A stretch of DNA of 64,000 nucleotides from Cohnella zeiphila (GCF_014212055.1 NZ_JACJVO010000005.1:124001-188000); one strand, 5' to 3'; shown: positions 53,782-62,899, counted from the stretch's first letter. Notes: generated by a model from the sequence alone, not told the origin. Translations and numbers: made by a program.

Positions 53782-55161
53782 ATGAGGAAGAGAGGGAAAA
53801 TCTTCGGAGGGCTGCTGGCAGCCGTTATGCTGACGATGGCGCCGCTGGGAGCTTATGCGGCCGATACGGGGACCGGTGCCGCGGCCGCCAAGCAGGTCGA
53901 TCCGATCTCCGCGCTGACGCCGGACCGGATCGTGCAGGACCTGGGCGTTCTGAAAGGCGACGGGGACGGCGTGACCGATGCGTACTTGGCGCAGCGGACG
54001 ACCCGGCTTCAGGCGGCGATCCTGTATTTGCGGCTGATCGGCAAGGAAGTCGAAGCGCTGGCCTATTCGGGTACCGAGGGTTTTGCCGATTCGATGGAGG
54101 CCGGAACCGCCAATCGGCCCGTGCTGGCCTACTTGAAGGCTCATCCCGAGCTGGGGTGGAACGGGACGACCGCAGGACGCTTCGAGCCGAACGCTCCCGT
54201 CACGAGCCAGCAGATGTACAAAGTGCTGCTTGAAGCGCTCGGCTACTCTTCGGGGCAAGACTTCGCGTTCAAGGATACGCTCGCTTTCGCGGCGACCAAA
54301 GGGCTGTGGCAAGAGGCGGACGCGGCGAGCTTCGCCAACCGGAATTTGGCCGGGGCGCTCGTAGAGGCGCTGCAGGCCATGCCGAAGGGCGGCGATGCGA
54401 CGCTCGGCCGCAAGCTGGCCGATGCCGGGGCGATCCCGGGCGACAAGGCTGCCGAACTGGAAGGGAGCCGGGTTAACGCGGGGAAAGCGGACGACGGGAC
54501 CGTCTATTTGACCGACGGGGAAGGTCGCGCGCTCTACTTGTATACCAAAGATATGGCCACCTTGGACTCGTGCCAGGAGGACTGCCTGGCGAACTGGCCC
54601 GTTTTCTCGGCCGACAAGCTGATTCTGTCCGACGGCCTGAACGCAGCGGATTTCGGCGTACACGTCCGCCCGGACGGCACGAAGCAGGTCACCTATCAAG
54701 GCTGGCCGCTGTACTACTTCATCAAGGATAAGGCGGGCGACCGGTTCGGAGAGGGGATCGGCGGCGTCTGGTTCCTGATCAAGCAGCCGTTCTACTCGGC
54801 GGCCATCGGCACGGACGATAAGCTCGGGAACTACTTGACCGATTCCCAGGGCCGCACGCTCTATTACTATGACATGGATCCGTCCGGAACGAGCGTGTGC
54901 GAAGGAACGTGTCTGGCGAATTGGCCGGCGTTCCATGCCGACTCCGGCGCTGTCCCCGTCGGCCTGAATCCGGACGACTTCGGGGAGATTACCCGAGCGG
55001 ACGGCACGAAGCAGACGACGTTCAAGGGCTATCCTCTGTATTATTTCGTCAAGGACGGAGCGCGCGGCAATTTGAACGGGCAAGGCGTCGGGGACGTGTG
55101 GTTCGTGGTGGATCCGGCGAAGTTCGACGGTACGACGGCAGGGAAAGCGCAGAAAGGATAA
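53782..55161 (+). CDS. Secreted protein with SLH-like region and two COG4315 repeats
   Basis: This 459-residue exported protein has a signal peptide cleaved after AYA (about 26). Residues about 45-190 carry SLH-like motifs (LGVLKGDGDGVTDAYLAQRT, GRFEPNAPVTSQQMYKVLLE), suggesting cell-wall attachment. Two copies of the COG4315/PF03640 repeat follow (about 240-340 and 355-450), each with YLTD..GR.LY.Y..D and C.G.CLANWP. Paired Cys in each repeat could form a disulfide or hold a metal. Six nt separate it from the cupredoxin gene, so the two probably work together in surface redox or metal handling. The repeat has no established function. Confidence 0.85.
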   Translation: MRKRGKIFGGLLAAVMLTMAPLGAYAADTGTGAAAAKQVDPISALTPDRIVQDLGVLKGDGDGVTDAYLAQRTTRLQAAILYLRLIGKEVEALAYSGTEGFADSMEAGTANRPVLAYLKAHPELGWNGTTAGRFEPNAPVTSQQMYKVLLEALGYSSGQDFAFKDTLAFAATKGLWQEADAASFANRNLAGALVEALQAMPKGGDATLGRKLADAGAIPGDKAAELEGSRVNAGKADDGTVYLTDGEGRALYLYTKDMATLDSCQEDCLANWPVFSADKLILSDGLNAADFGVHVRPDGTKQVTYQGWPLYYFIKDKAGDRFGEGIGGVWFLIKQPFYSAAIGTDDKLGNYLTDSQGRTLYYYDMDPSGTSVCEGTCLANWPAFHADSGAVPVGLNPDDFGEITRADGTKQTTFKGYPLYYFVKDGARGNLNGQGVGDVWFVVDPAKFDGTTAGKAQKG

Positions 55162-55167
55162 ACCATC

Positions 55168-55944
55168 ATGAAAATACGCTATTTTGCATCGTTAATGGCT
55201 CTATTGGCCCTATTCGCGCTGGCGGCATGTTCGTCGAAGTCGGATTCGGATTCGCCGTCTCCGTCGCAGGCGGCCGCGGATACCGTCTCCGCTTCGCCGG
55301 AGGCGGACGCAGCTTCGTCCGCCTCTTCCGGCGATTCCGGCACCGCAGCGTCGGACGGGACAGAGACGTCTCCAGCTTCGACCGGATCGGCGGCTTCCGC
55401 AGATTCTTCCGCATCCCCGCCGGCCTCGCCGGACGCTTCCGGCGGAGAGACGGCTTCACCGGCGCCGTCGCAGGCCGCGGCTTCGCCGACGCCATCGAAG
55501 GCTGAAGCATCGCCGACGCCGGCGGCTTCCGCCAAACCGTCCGGCTCCGCGGCTATGGAGATGCCGATGCCGACGCCCAAGCCGACGCCTAAGCCGGCGG
55601 CGGATGCCGGATCGAGCCCCTCTCCAAGCGCTTCGGCCGAACCGGGTGACGACAATGTCTCGCCGTCGGCGTCCGAAGACTCGCCGGCCGATTCGGTTAC
55701 CGTCGAGATCAAGAACTACGCGTTCTCTCCGGACAGCATAACGGTCAAGGTCGGCGGAAAAGTCGAATTCATCAATCGAGACGATGTGGCGCATTCGGCG
55801 GTGGCGGATGACAAATCGTTCGATACCGGACTGATCGACAAGGACAAATCGGCCACGGTTACGTTTGACAAGGCGGGGACGTACACCTTCCATTGCGGTC
55901 CCCATCCCTTCATGACCGCGACCGTCGTCGTCGAGTCGCCGTGA
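55168..55944 (+). CDS. Cupredoxin-domain lipoprotein (plastocyanin-like)
   Basis: This 258-residue lipoprotein has a lipobox (LAAC, C20 region), a very long Ser/Ala/Pro/Thr linker (about 25-165) that would span the wall, and a C-terminal type-1 copper domain. Copper ligands are visible: His in DDVAHSAV and Cys, His and Met in HCGPHPFM. It probably carries electrons or copper at the outer face, alongside the COG4315 protein encoded just before it. A terminator follows. Confidence 0.9.
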   Translation: MKIRYFASLMALLALFALAACSSKSDSDSPSPSQAAADTVSASPEADAASSASSGDSGTAASDGTETSPASTGSAASADSSASPPASPDASGGETASPAPSQAAASPTPSKAEASPTPAASAKPSGSAAMEMPMPTPKPTPKPAADAGSSPSPSASAEPGDDNVSPSASEDSPADSVTVEIKNYAFSPDSITVKVGGKVEFINRDDVAHSAVADDKSFDTGLIDKDKSATVTFDKAGTYTFHCGPHPFMTATVVVESP

Positions 55945-55952
55945 GAACGCCA

Positions 55953-55986
55953 AGCAGCGAACGGAACCGCCCGTTCGTTGCTTTTT
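55953..55986 (+). terminator. Rho-independent terminator
   Basis: AGCAGCGAACGG and CCGTTCGTTGCT arms with one mismatch are followed by TTTTT. It separates the cupredoxin operon from the ECF sigma operon. Confidence 0.88.
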
Positions 55987-56039
55987 CCTGTTATGCTGAT
56001 AGCGGGCAAGCCACGATCGGGAGGGAGGAGCGGACGACG

Positions 56040-56609
56040 ATGCCTGAGCAGAACGAGGCCGAATTGCTGCGGCGAATTCGGGACCGGCAGCGGGACGCGC
56101 TCGAAGAGCTGTACGACCGCTACGTCAAGCTGGTTTATTCCTTCGCCAGAAGGGCGACGGGGGACGAGGGCCTGTCGCGGGAAGTCGTGCAGCTCGTGTT
56201 CACGAGGCTGTGGACGACTCGCGCCGAATACGACGCGGACAAAGGCGCCTTCGCCAATTGGCTGATCGCCATGACCCGCAACATCGCCATCGACGTTCTG
56301 CGCCGCGAACGCCGCCATCGCCAGGCCGTCCCGATCGATGAGCTGACGCCTGCCAACGCGGACGCTCGCTCGAATGACCCCGAGTCGGGAGCGATTCGCC
56401 GGCAGGAATACTCCGAGATGAGGGCGGCCGCCCGGCGGCTCAGCCATTCCCAGCGCCAGCTGATCGAGCTGCTCTATTGGCGGGGGTACACGCTGAGGGA
56501 GATCGCCGAAATGGGCGGAGAGCCGATCGGCACCGTCAAGAACCGGCTGCATCAGGCGCTCAGAACGCTGCGGCGCTACTTGCAGGGCATGAGGGAGGAG
56601 AGTCAGTGA
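56040..56609 (+). CDS. ECF sigma factor (RpoE/SigK-like)
   Basis: This 189-residue sigma-70-family factor has region 2 (LYDRYVKLVYSFARRATGDE, VFTRLWTT, GAFANWLIAMTRNIAIDVLR) and region 4 (YTLREIAEMGGEPIGTVKNR). GGGAGGAG lies upstream of the ATG. It overlaps the anti-sigma gene by 4 nt (GTGA). The partner has a zinc-finger domain, as expected for this group. Its regulon may include the cupredoxin/COG4315 pair just upstream, but I see no shared promoter motif that proves it. Confidence 0.93.
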   Translation: MPEQNEAELLRRIRDRQRDALEELYDRYVKLVYSFARRATGDEGLSREVVQLVFTRLWTTRAEYDADKGAFANWLIAMTRNIAIDVLRRERRHRQAVPIDELTPANADARSNDPESGAIRRQEYSEMRAAARRLSHSQRQLIELLYWRGYTLREIAEMGGEPIGTVKNRLHQALRTLRRYLQGMREESQ

Positions 56610-57493
56610 GAGATCGGCATAGCGGAAAATCGTCCCCGTGCGACGGGTTTGTCGACCACATGCTGGGAGAGGGAACGGAAGTGGAGCGCAAAAGGTTCGA
56701 GCGGCATCTGGAAGAATGCCCGTCCTGCCGGGCGGATGCCGCCGTCTGGGAGGAGACGTGGGGCGAATTGCACGAAGACGTCGAATGGGCGGAGCCGCCG
56801 GCGGACTTGAAGCTTCAGGTGATGGACGCGCTGGACGCGGCGGATGGGGAATCAAGGGAGCCGGCTGCCGCATTTAAGCAAGCGGAAGCAGGCGGGGCGG
56901 AACCCGAAGCCCGGCCGCTGGCGGTGCGCCGGCTCGGGAAGCCGAGCCCGATGCAGGCCGAAGCCGCCGTTCGCCCGCCGGCGAAGCCCCGGCTCCGGAC
57001 ATGGGGCCTTGCGGCGATTGCGCTCGTTCTCGTTTTCGGGGCCGGGTGGTGGAGCGGCTCCTCGTTCCGATCGCGGGGAACGGACTCTGTGGCGGCACTG
57101 CCGCCCGCGGACCGCATCGATTCGTTGTTCCACCTGGTAGCCGACCCGTCTAACGGGATGATGTCGGAATATCCGCAGGCATACGGGGTTGCCTGCGTCG
57201 TCAGCACTTCACCCGACAAGCCGAGACAACTGATCGTGTACCTGTTCGGGGCGCCCCGCACGGACGGGGACGAGGCATATCAGGTGTGGTTGTGGAACGA
57301 CGGCGTCCGCCGAAGCGCCGGCGCCCTGAAGGTCGAGAACTCGGGCATCGGCATCCTGACGACTACATTGGCGGACGATGCGCCCCCGATTCAGACGATC
57401 GGAGTGACGCTCGAGCCGGCGGGACCTTCTGCGGCGCCAAAGGGGCCGAAGGTGTTCGGTTCCGCGCCGGACGACCCGGCTTGGGACGTTTGA
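56606..57493 (+). CDS. Membrane anti-sigma factor with zinc-finger and RskA-like domain
   Basis: The GTG start overlaps the sigma stop. The 295-residue protein has an N-terminal zf-HC2 motif (HLEECPSC, H-x3-C-x2-C), one membrane segment (WGLAAIALVLVFGAGWW, about 133-149) and an extracytoplasmic RskA/anti-sigma-K domain (AYQVWLWNDGVRRSAGALKV). It would hold the ECF sigma factor at the membrane until a signal arrives outside. Confidence 0.92.
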   Translation: MRDRHSGKSSPCDGFVDHMLGEGTEVERKRFERHLEECPSCRADAAVWEETWGELHEDVEWAEPPADLKLQVMDALDAADGESREPAAAFKQAEAGGAEPEARPLAVRRLGKPSPMQAEAAVRPPAKPRLRTWGLAAIALVLVFGAGWWSGSSFRSRGTDSVAALPPADRIDSLFHLVADPSNGMMSEYPQAYGVACVVSTSPDKPRQLIVYLFGAPRTDGDEAYQVWLWNDGVRRSAGALKVENSGIGILTTTLADDAPPIQTIGVTLEPAGPSAAPKGPKVFGSAPDDPAWDV

Positions 57494-57985
57494 CTGGCGG
57501 ACCCATCGAGTGGGCCTGCTGCAGCTTGGCTGCGAAGAAAGACTGGAAAGCCTAAAGAAATCCGTCTTGGCGCGCACAGGTCCTTCCGCTCGTCCTTTTC
57601 TTTCAGCTTGTACACCAGATCGACGACAACGAGCTCAAGGAGGTGCTGTCCCCTGCATCCTCAGGCTCGAAGGGGATGCTTGAAGGACTGAGGCGATCGC
57701 GGCTGCTGCGATGAAAATCATCGCAACGCGAGGGGGCGACGTCGTCCGACCATGGTATTGCGATGAAAAGATCGTATCAGCCCCCATTCTCTTCGGTTCG
57801 CGAAGGAGAAGGTGGACTGATACGATCCAAAACATCGTTAAAGCGAGTGGCGAACGGACGGGCTCGGTTCGATGCGATGTTTTGGATCGCAACGAAGCTT
57901 TGGACCTCGCCGGCCGGGGAGAAACGGACGCACTTGCCTCTTCCGAACGGCCGCCTGGCACTTTTCGCCCGGCGTTTTTGTGCGA
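57494..57985. other. Non-coding stretch with overlapping inverted repeats
   Basis: No gene is supported over about 490 nt; open frames on both strands lack ribosome sites and any recognisable protein. Three hairpins lie in 57707-57889: an 8-bp TGCGATGA hairpin (57707-57725), an 11-bp GATCGTATCAG pair (57770-57827) and a 15-bp CGATCCAAAACATCG pair (57823-57889). The last two share 5 nt and so cannot form fully at once. Confidence 0.65.
57707..57889. repeat. Cluster of three inverted repeats, two mutually exclusive
   Basis: Perfect arms of 8, 11 and 15 bp occur in order. The 11-bp stem has extra inner pairing around TTCG...CGAA. The shared CGATC at 57823-57827 makes the second and third stems alternatives. 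It could be a small structured RNA, a MITE-like remnant or an unusual terminator pair. Confidence 0.65.
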
Positions 57986-59926
57986 TCAACGCCGCAGCCA
58001 GACGCTCATCTCGCCCGGTTCGCGGTTGCCCCACAAGTAGTAGGGGATCGCCTTGAAGCGAGCGGGCTTCGTCCGTTTCTCGAGCGGCCGGTACGGCACG
58101 CTGTCCGCCCAAGCCGACGCGTCGTCGACCTGTCCGTCTCCCTCGACGACGACGCAGCCGCCGAGCAGACCGGCATCGAACCGCTCCGCCAGCTTCGGCT
58201 CGTCGGCCAGCGACAGCGAGGCGACCGGCGCGCCGTTATCCGCCTCTTCGACGCAATAGACGAGCGGGCCGCGCTGAATGGCCGCTTTGCCCGCGTCGGC
58301 GCGGATGAGCGGATGGGCGGCGACCAGCTTCGTCTCCAGCGGCAGCAGCCACTCTACCGTATCGCCGTCCGCCCAGGTTCGCTCTACGATCGCATAGCCG
58401 TTTTCGACGCGGTAATCCTGAGCCTTCCCGCCGACGGTCAGCGCCGGCTTGCCGCTCTGGAACCAGTTCGGCACGCGCAGCGCCAGCGCGAACGGGACGC
58501 TGCCTTCCGGCAGCGACACCCGGAATTCCACGCGGCCGTTCCATGGCAGCTCGGAAGTTTGCCGCAGCGTCACCCGTCCGGAAGCGAGATCGAACGCCGC
58601 CTCGCTGCCGATGAACAGGTGCGCGTAAACCGTCTTCGCGTCTTCGGAGACGGTATAGATGTAATCGTTCAGCGAGCTGAGCAGCCGGGCCACGTTGGGC
58701 GGGCAGCACGAGCAGCCGAACCACTTCTGCCGGACCGGCTTCACATGATGCTTGCCGGGATTCTTGGCGCTCGCTTCCGGCCACACCTCGAGCGGATTGA
58801 CGTAGAAAAAGTGCTTGCCGTCCTTGGACATGCTGCCGAGCACGTTGTTGTACAGCGCGCGCTCCAGGACGTCGGCGTACTCGCTTTTCGCTTCTAGCTG
58901 CAGCATCCGGCGCGCCCAGAAGATGAGCCCGATCGAGGCGCACGTCTCCGCGTACACCGTGTCGTTGGGCAGATCGTAGTCGAACGAGAACGCTTCGCCG
59001 TGGTGCGTCGAGCCGATGCCGCCGGTGATGTACATCTGCTTGCCGGTCACGTTGCGCCACAGGCGCTCGCAAGCCTCGCGCAGGCCGGCGTCTCCGGTCA
59101 GCCTGGCCAGATCGGCCATCGCCGTATACATGTAGACGGCGCGAACGGAGTGGCCGACGGCGACCGACTGCTCGCGGACCGGAAGATGGCTCTGGTTGTA
59201 TTCCAGATTCGGCGCCGAGACGGTTCCCTGCACCCAGTGGCTCGTCCGCCCCCGGCGCTCCCATTCCTCCGTAAAGTAGCTCGGCTTGCTGCCGCGCTCG
59301 TCGATGAAGTAGCGGCTCAGCTTCAGATAGCGCTCTTCGCCGGTCGTCTCGTACAGCTTGACGAGCGCCAGCTCGATCTCCTGGTGGCCGCAGTAGCCTC
59401 TGATCTTGCCGGGCTCCGTACCGAACACGCTGTCGATATAATCGGAGAACCGGCACATGATATCGAGCAGCTTTCGCTTGCCGGTACCGTTGTAGTAAGC
59501 GACCGCGGCTTCGATCATATGGCCGGCGCAATAAAGCTCGTGGGCGTCCAGCAGGTTCGTCCAACGCTTGCCCGGCTCCTTGACGGTGAAGTACGTATTC
59601 AAGTAGCCGTCTTCTCGCTGGGCTTGACCGATCAGTTCGATCGCGTCGTCGGCGATCTTCGTAAGCTCCGGATCCGGATGCGTGGCGAGCGAATAGCCGA
59701 CCGCCTCCAGCCATTTGGCCAGATCGCTGTCCTGGAACACCATGCCGCCGAATTCGCCTTCCTCCAGCCCCGCCGCGATGCGGAAATTCCGGATCGCGTA
59801 GCTCGGCTCCGCCCCTTCGACCCGATCGTTGAGCGCCTCCCACTGATAAGGAATGACCGTCTTGCGAACGAGCTCCGAATACCCGCTCCAGAAATCGTCG
59901 CGGATCTGAACCTGCCCTTTCCGCAT
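57986..59926 (-). CDS. GH127 beta-L-arabinofuranosidase
   Basis: The ATG giving MRKGQVQIRD follows GAGGAGG by about 8 nt. The 646-residue enzyme has an alpha/alpha barrel, with the acid/base Glu in HGEAF (E311), zinc ligands in AETC (E327, C329) and GCSCCPPN (C407, C408). This is the HypBA1 arrangement, in which the first Cys of the CC pair is the nucleophile. No signal peptide is present, so it acts inside the cell on imported arabinosides. It is divergent from an AraC gene that probably controls it; no transporter is adjacent. Confidence 0.93.
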   Translation of the reverse strand: MRKGQVQIRDDFWSGYSELVRKTVIPYQWEALNDRVEGAEPSYAIRNFRIAAGLEEGEFGGMVFQDSDLAKWLEAVGYSLATHPDPELTKIADDAIELIGQAQREDGYLNTYFTVKEPGKRWTNLLDAHELYCAGHMIEAAVAYYNGTGKRKLLDIMCRFSDYIDSVFGTEPGKIRGYCGHQEIELALVKLYETTGEERYLKLSRYFIDERGSKPSYFTEEWERRGRTSHWVQGTVSAPNLEYNQSHLPVREQSVAVGHSVRAVYMYTAMADLARLTGDAGLREACERLWRNVTGKQMYITGGIGSTHHGEAFSFDYDLPNDTVYAETCASIGLIFWARRMLQLEAKSEYADVLERALYNNVLGSMSKDGKHFFYVNPLEVWPEASAKNPGKHHVKPVRQKWFGCSCCPPNVARLLSSLNDYIYTVSEDAKTVYAHLFIGSEAAFDLASGRVTLRQTSELPWNGRVEFRVSLPEGSVPFALALRVPNWFQSGKPALTVGGKAQDYRVENGYAIVERTWADGDTVEWLLPLETKLVAAHPLIRADAGKAAIQRGPLVYCVEEADNGAPVASLSLADEPKLAERFDAGLLGGCVVVEGDGQVDDASAWADSVPYRPLEKRTKPARFKAIPYYLWGNREPGEMSVWLRR

Positions 59927-60051
59927 GCCGCTACCTCCTCGAAACATTAGAAATTGACTCTTCCTCCTTTCGAGTATATTCTTTTCGTGGTAAGCGAAAT
60001 AGAGCCGAATTGAACTTCATTTCTATAAAATCCGACACAGGAGGCGGAAGG

Positions 60052-60894
60052 ATGAACGAGGATGGAACGGTGCTTCTCCAGGCGCCTCCGCTTCCGTATT
60101 ATTTGGGGGCGGGCCGTTCGGATTTCAAGCCCGGGGATCAGCATCCGAACCGGCGGAATCTGGGCATTTACGATTTGCTGCTCGTGGTCAAAGGCGCGCT
60201 GCCGATCGGGGAGAACGGCCGGGAATGGACGCTGACGGAAGGAGAGACGCTGCTGCTTTTTCCGGAGGGAGAGCATTACGCGGCGGGGCCTTGCGACCGG
60301 GAGACGGTGTTCTATTGGGTTCACTTCGAGCACGGGAAGGAGCCGGGGGCTTCCGAAGACGCCGTCCGGGCCTCCCGGCCGTTCGGCAATCCCCACGGCG
60401 TCCGCATTCCGAAGCGTTCCCGGCTTGCCGACCCGCAAGCCGCCTTCAGCTTGCTGCGGCAGCTGCTGGCTCCGGCGTCCGGCGGCGCTTCCTTCTGGCA
60501 GGAGCAGCGGCTGTTCGCCGAACTGCTCGCCATGCTGGAGCGGGAAGGCGAAGGCGAGGCCGGATCTCCGTCCGCCCGGCTTGCGGAACGGGCCGCGGCT
60601 TATCTGCGCCAGAACCACCGCGCGGAGCTGACGAACGAGGCGCTGGCGCAGGCGCTCCTTTTCCACCCCAACTACGTGGTCCGCTGCATGAAAGCGAAAT
60701 ACGGCCGCACGCCGATGGATTACCTGCACGACTATCGGATCGAGCAGGCCAAACGCCTGCTGGTCGCGACCGGCTGGCCGGTCTCGAGGATCGCCGAAGA
60801 GGTCGGATTCCGCTACGCGCCGTACTTTTCGGCCTGCTTCAAGCGCACCGTCGGGCAGTCGCCTCTGCAATTCAGGAAACAGTATCTTTCCTGA
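60052..60894 (+). CDS. AraC family transcriptional regulator
   Basis: The start MNEDGTVLLQ follows GGAGG by 7 nt. The 280-residue protein has a sensor half (NLGIYDLLLVVKGALPIGEN, GETLLLFPEGEHYAAGP) and a C-terminal AraC domain (LTNEALAQALLFHPNYVVRC, VSRIAEEVGFRYAPYFSACF). It is divergent from the GH127 gene across 125 nt and is its likely activator. Confidence 0.92.
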   Translation: MNEDGTVLLQAPPLPYYLGAGRSDFKPGDQHPNRRNLGIYDLLLVVKGALPIGENGREWTLTEGETLLLFPEGEHYAAGPCDRETVFYWVHFEHGKEPGASEDAVRASRPFGNPHGVRIPKRSRLADPQAAFSLLRQLLAPASGGASFWQEQRLFAELLAMLEREGEGEAGSPSARLAERAAAYLRQNHRAELTNEALAQALLFHPNYVVRCMKAKYGRTPMDYLHDYRIEQAKRLLVATGWPVSRIAEEVGFRYAPYFSACFKRTVGQSPLQFRKQYLS

Positions 60895-60913
60895 ATATAT
60901 GGTTTCTGAATAT

Positions 60914-60942
60914 TTGACAGATTGGTACAGAATTGCTACGAT
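60914..60942 (+). promoter_or_regulatory. Sigma-A promoter of the TetR gene
   Basis: TTGACA (60914-60919), a 17-nt spacer and TACGAT (60937-60942). The spacer contains GGTACAG, resembling one arm of the operator at 61598, so the regulator may also repress itself. Confidence 0.72.
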
Positions 60943-60978
60943 AGGAGCACAACCACATTATGGGAAAGGAAATCGCCG

Positions 60979-61569
60979 ATGAGCAAAAGCGGAAGGCCGC
61001 GCGAATTCGAAGATACGACGGTCATCGATGCCGCTATGGAAGTGTTCTGGAAGAACGGCTATGAAGCATGCTCCACGGACGATCTGTGCAAAGGAACGGG
61101 ACTCGGGCGGGGCAGCCTGTACAATGCGTTCGGGAGCAAGCACGAGCTCTACGAACAGGCGCTTCTGCGATATCATCGAGCCGGAATCGACGCTCAGATC
61201 GACATTTTGCGGCGGCCGGGCCGGCTGAGGGAACGGCTGCGCGCTTTGTTGGAATGGGCGATTCGCGAAGATTTCTCCGATGCCGGACGCAGAGGGTGCC
61301 TGATCATTAATGCGGCTATGGAGCGCGCGCAGAAAGATCCGGCGGTCGAGCGGATCTTCAAACAGCATGTCGACCGGTTGGGGCAGGCTTTGAGCGAGGC
61401 GATCGAAGAAGGCCGGAACGCGGGGGAAGTGCCTTCCGGGCGGCGGACGTCGGAGCTTGCCGCCTTGTTCCTGAGCAGCTACTACGGGCTTCGCGTGCTC
61501 AACGCCGCCGCTCAGAATCGCGGGATGGCCGATCAAGTAGCCGAAGGAGTGCTGAACGTATTGAATTAG
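60979..61569 (+). CDS. TetR family transcriptional regulator
   Basis: This 196-residue protein has an N-terminal helix-turn-helix (CSTDDLCKGTGLGRGSLYNA, then FGSKHELYEQAL) and a TetR C-terminal helical domain with GCLIINAAMERA, typical of regulators of efflux pumps. AAAGGA lies about 8 nt before the ATG. It precedes an MFS transporter gene whose promoter carries a matching palindrome, so it is probably the repressor of that exporter. Confidence 0.93.
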   Translation: MSKSGRPREFEDTTVIDAAMEVFWKNGYEACSTDDLCKGTGLGRGSLYNAFGSKHELYEQALLRYHRAGIDAQIDILRRPGRLRERLRALLEWAIREDFSDAGRRGCLIINAAMERAQKDPAVERIFKQHVDRLGQALSEAIEEGRNAGEVPSGRRTSELAALFLSSYYGLRVLNAAAQNRGMADQVAEGVLNVLN

Positions 61570-61570
61570 A

Positions 61571-61591
61571 GCCGCTTGCGGCGCTTTTTTT
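61571..61591 (+). terminator. Short Rho-independent terminator
   Basis: GCCGC-TT-GCGGC followed by GC and seven Ts, directly after the TetR stop. It overlaps the -35 region of the MFS promoter. Confidence 0.8.
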
Positions 61592-61619
61592 GACCAATTT
61601 TGTACTGATTAATACAAAA
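61590..61619 (+). promoter_or_regulatory. MFS promoter with overlapping TetR operator
   Basis: TTGACC (61590-61595), 17 nt and TACAAA (61613-61618) form the promoter. An inverted repeat with TTTTGTA and TACAAAA arms (61598-61619) covers its spacer and -10, so a bound repressor would exclude the polymerase. Confidence 0.75.
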
Positions 61620-61639
61620 ATCAAAAAGGAGTTATTGCG

Positions 61640-62806
61640 ATGCCTATAGCGATTTACGCAATGGGATGGATGATCTTCTCCATGACGACGTCCGAATTCA
61701 TGGTAGCCGGGATGATGTCCTCCCTGGCCGAGGAGTTCGAAGTGTCGATCGCGGCGATCGGATACCTCATCTCGGCCTATTCGGCAGGGATGATCGTAGG
61801 AGGCCCTCTGTTGACCGTCGGACTGACGAAAATGCCCCGAAAGCAGGCTTTTCTGCTTCTGGCCCTGATCTTCCTTGCCGGGCAGACGCTAGGGGCGCTG
61901 GCCCCGAATTATGAGACCATGATGGCGGCCCGAATCGTGACCGGCATCTCTTCGGCGGCCTGCTTCGGCGTATCGCTCGCCATCTCCTTCGAACTCGTCC
62001 CGCCTCGGTCGCGCGGCCGGGCGGCTTCCGTCGTGCTCGGGGGACTCATGATCGCCACCGCGCTGGGACTGCCGGCATCCATGGTTTCCGACCGCTTCTT
62101 CGGTTGGCGCTTCAGCTTCTGGGCGGTGGATCTGTTCGTTCTGCTGTCGGGACTTGCGGCTTTAAAAGCGATTCCCGCTTTGGCCCAACCGGCATCCATC
62201 CGCATTCGGAGCGAACTGACCGCACTGGCCAATCCGTACTTGTGGGGGGCGTACGCGACAAGCATGCTCATCATTGGGGCCACGTTCGCAGCCTTCAGCT
62301 ACTTCTCCCCGATCCTGGCCGATCTGGCCGGATTCGGCCCCGTGGCGCTCCCCCTGATCCTGGGGATATACGGCGGGGCGACCGTGCTCGGCAATATCGC
62401 GACGGGAAGACTCGCCGATCGCTATGCGATGCCCCTTCACGTTGCCGGCCTCGCCGCGTTGACAGCGGCGTTGATTCTTTTCGCCTTGTTCGCGGATCGA
62501 CCGGCCGTCGCCGTTATGGCCGTGGTCGCCGTCGGAATCGTCGGGGTGCCCATGAATCCGGCCATGACGACCCGAATCGCGCGGATTGCCGGTACCGGGA
62601 CTTTGGTGACGACGATCCACGGATCCGTCATCAGTCTGGGTGTCGTGCTTGGCTCCGCGGCTGGCGGATTTGCGATCGATGCCGGCTTCGGCCTTGCTTC
62701 TCCCCTGTGGGTCGGAGCCTTCTTGGCGCTGGCCGGCTTACTCTCCTTGCTTCCTCTTTTCCAGCCAAAGGACGTGCACATCTCCGCGAGGGAGATCGAG
62801 TCGTGA
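61640..62806 (+). CDS. MFS transporter (AraJ/Bcr-like drug or sugar efflux)
   Basis: This 388-residue protein has twelve predicted membrane segments. It opens with MGWMIFSMTTSEFMVAGMM, has a loop 2-3 motif of the form GGPLLTVGLTKMPRKQ, and FELVPPRSRGRAAS near 115, as in the AraJ/YdhP proton-driven exporter group. AAAAGGAG lies 8 nt before the ATG. TetR control suggests export of a toxic compound or sugar. Confidence 0.9.
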   Translation: MPIAIYAMGWMIFSMTTSEFMVAGMMSSLAEEFEVSIAAIGYLISAYSAGMIVGGPLLTVGLTKMPRKQAFLLLALIFLAGQTLGALAPNYETMMAARIVTGISSAACFGVSLAISFELVPPRSRGRAASVVLGGLMIATALGLPASMVSDRFFGWRFSFWAVDLFVLLSGLAALKAIPALAQPASIRIRSELTALANPYLWGAYATSMLIIGATFAAFSYFSPILADLAGFGPVALPLILGIYGGATVLGNIATGRLADRYAMPLHVAGLAALTAALILFALFADRPAVAVMAVVAVGIVGVPMNPAMTTRIARIAGTGTLVTTIHGSVISLGVVLGSAAGGFAIDAGFGLASPLWVGAFLALAGLLSLLPLFQPKDVHISAREIES

Positions 62807-62899
62807 ATCCCGCTTGCCCGGATAGCGCACCGAGAAGAGATCGGGTACAATGAGGGCGAAGCTTAAGGGGAACGGCATGAGAGAGCGGAGGTCTTCGGA

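Noticed and set aside
57711-58040. Small protein in the gap after the anti-sigma gene
   Set aside because: No ribosome site, no recognisable domain, and the frame spans the inverted repeats and enters the GH127 gene antisense.
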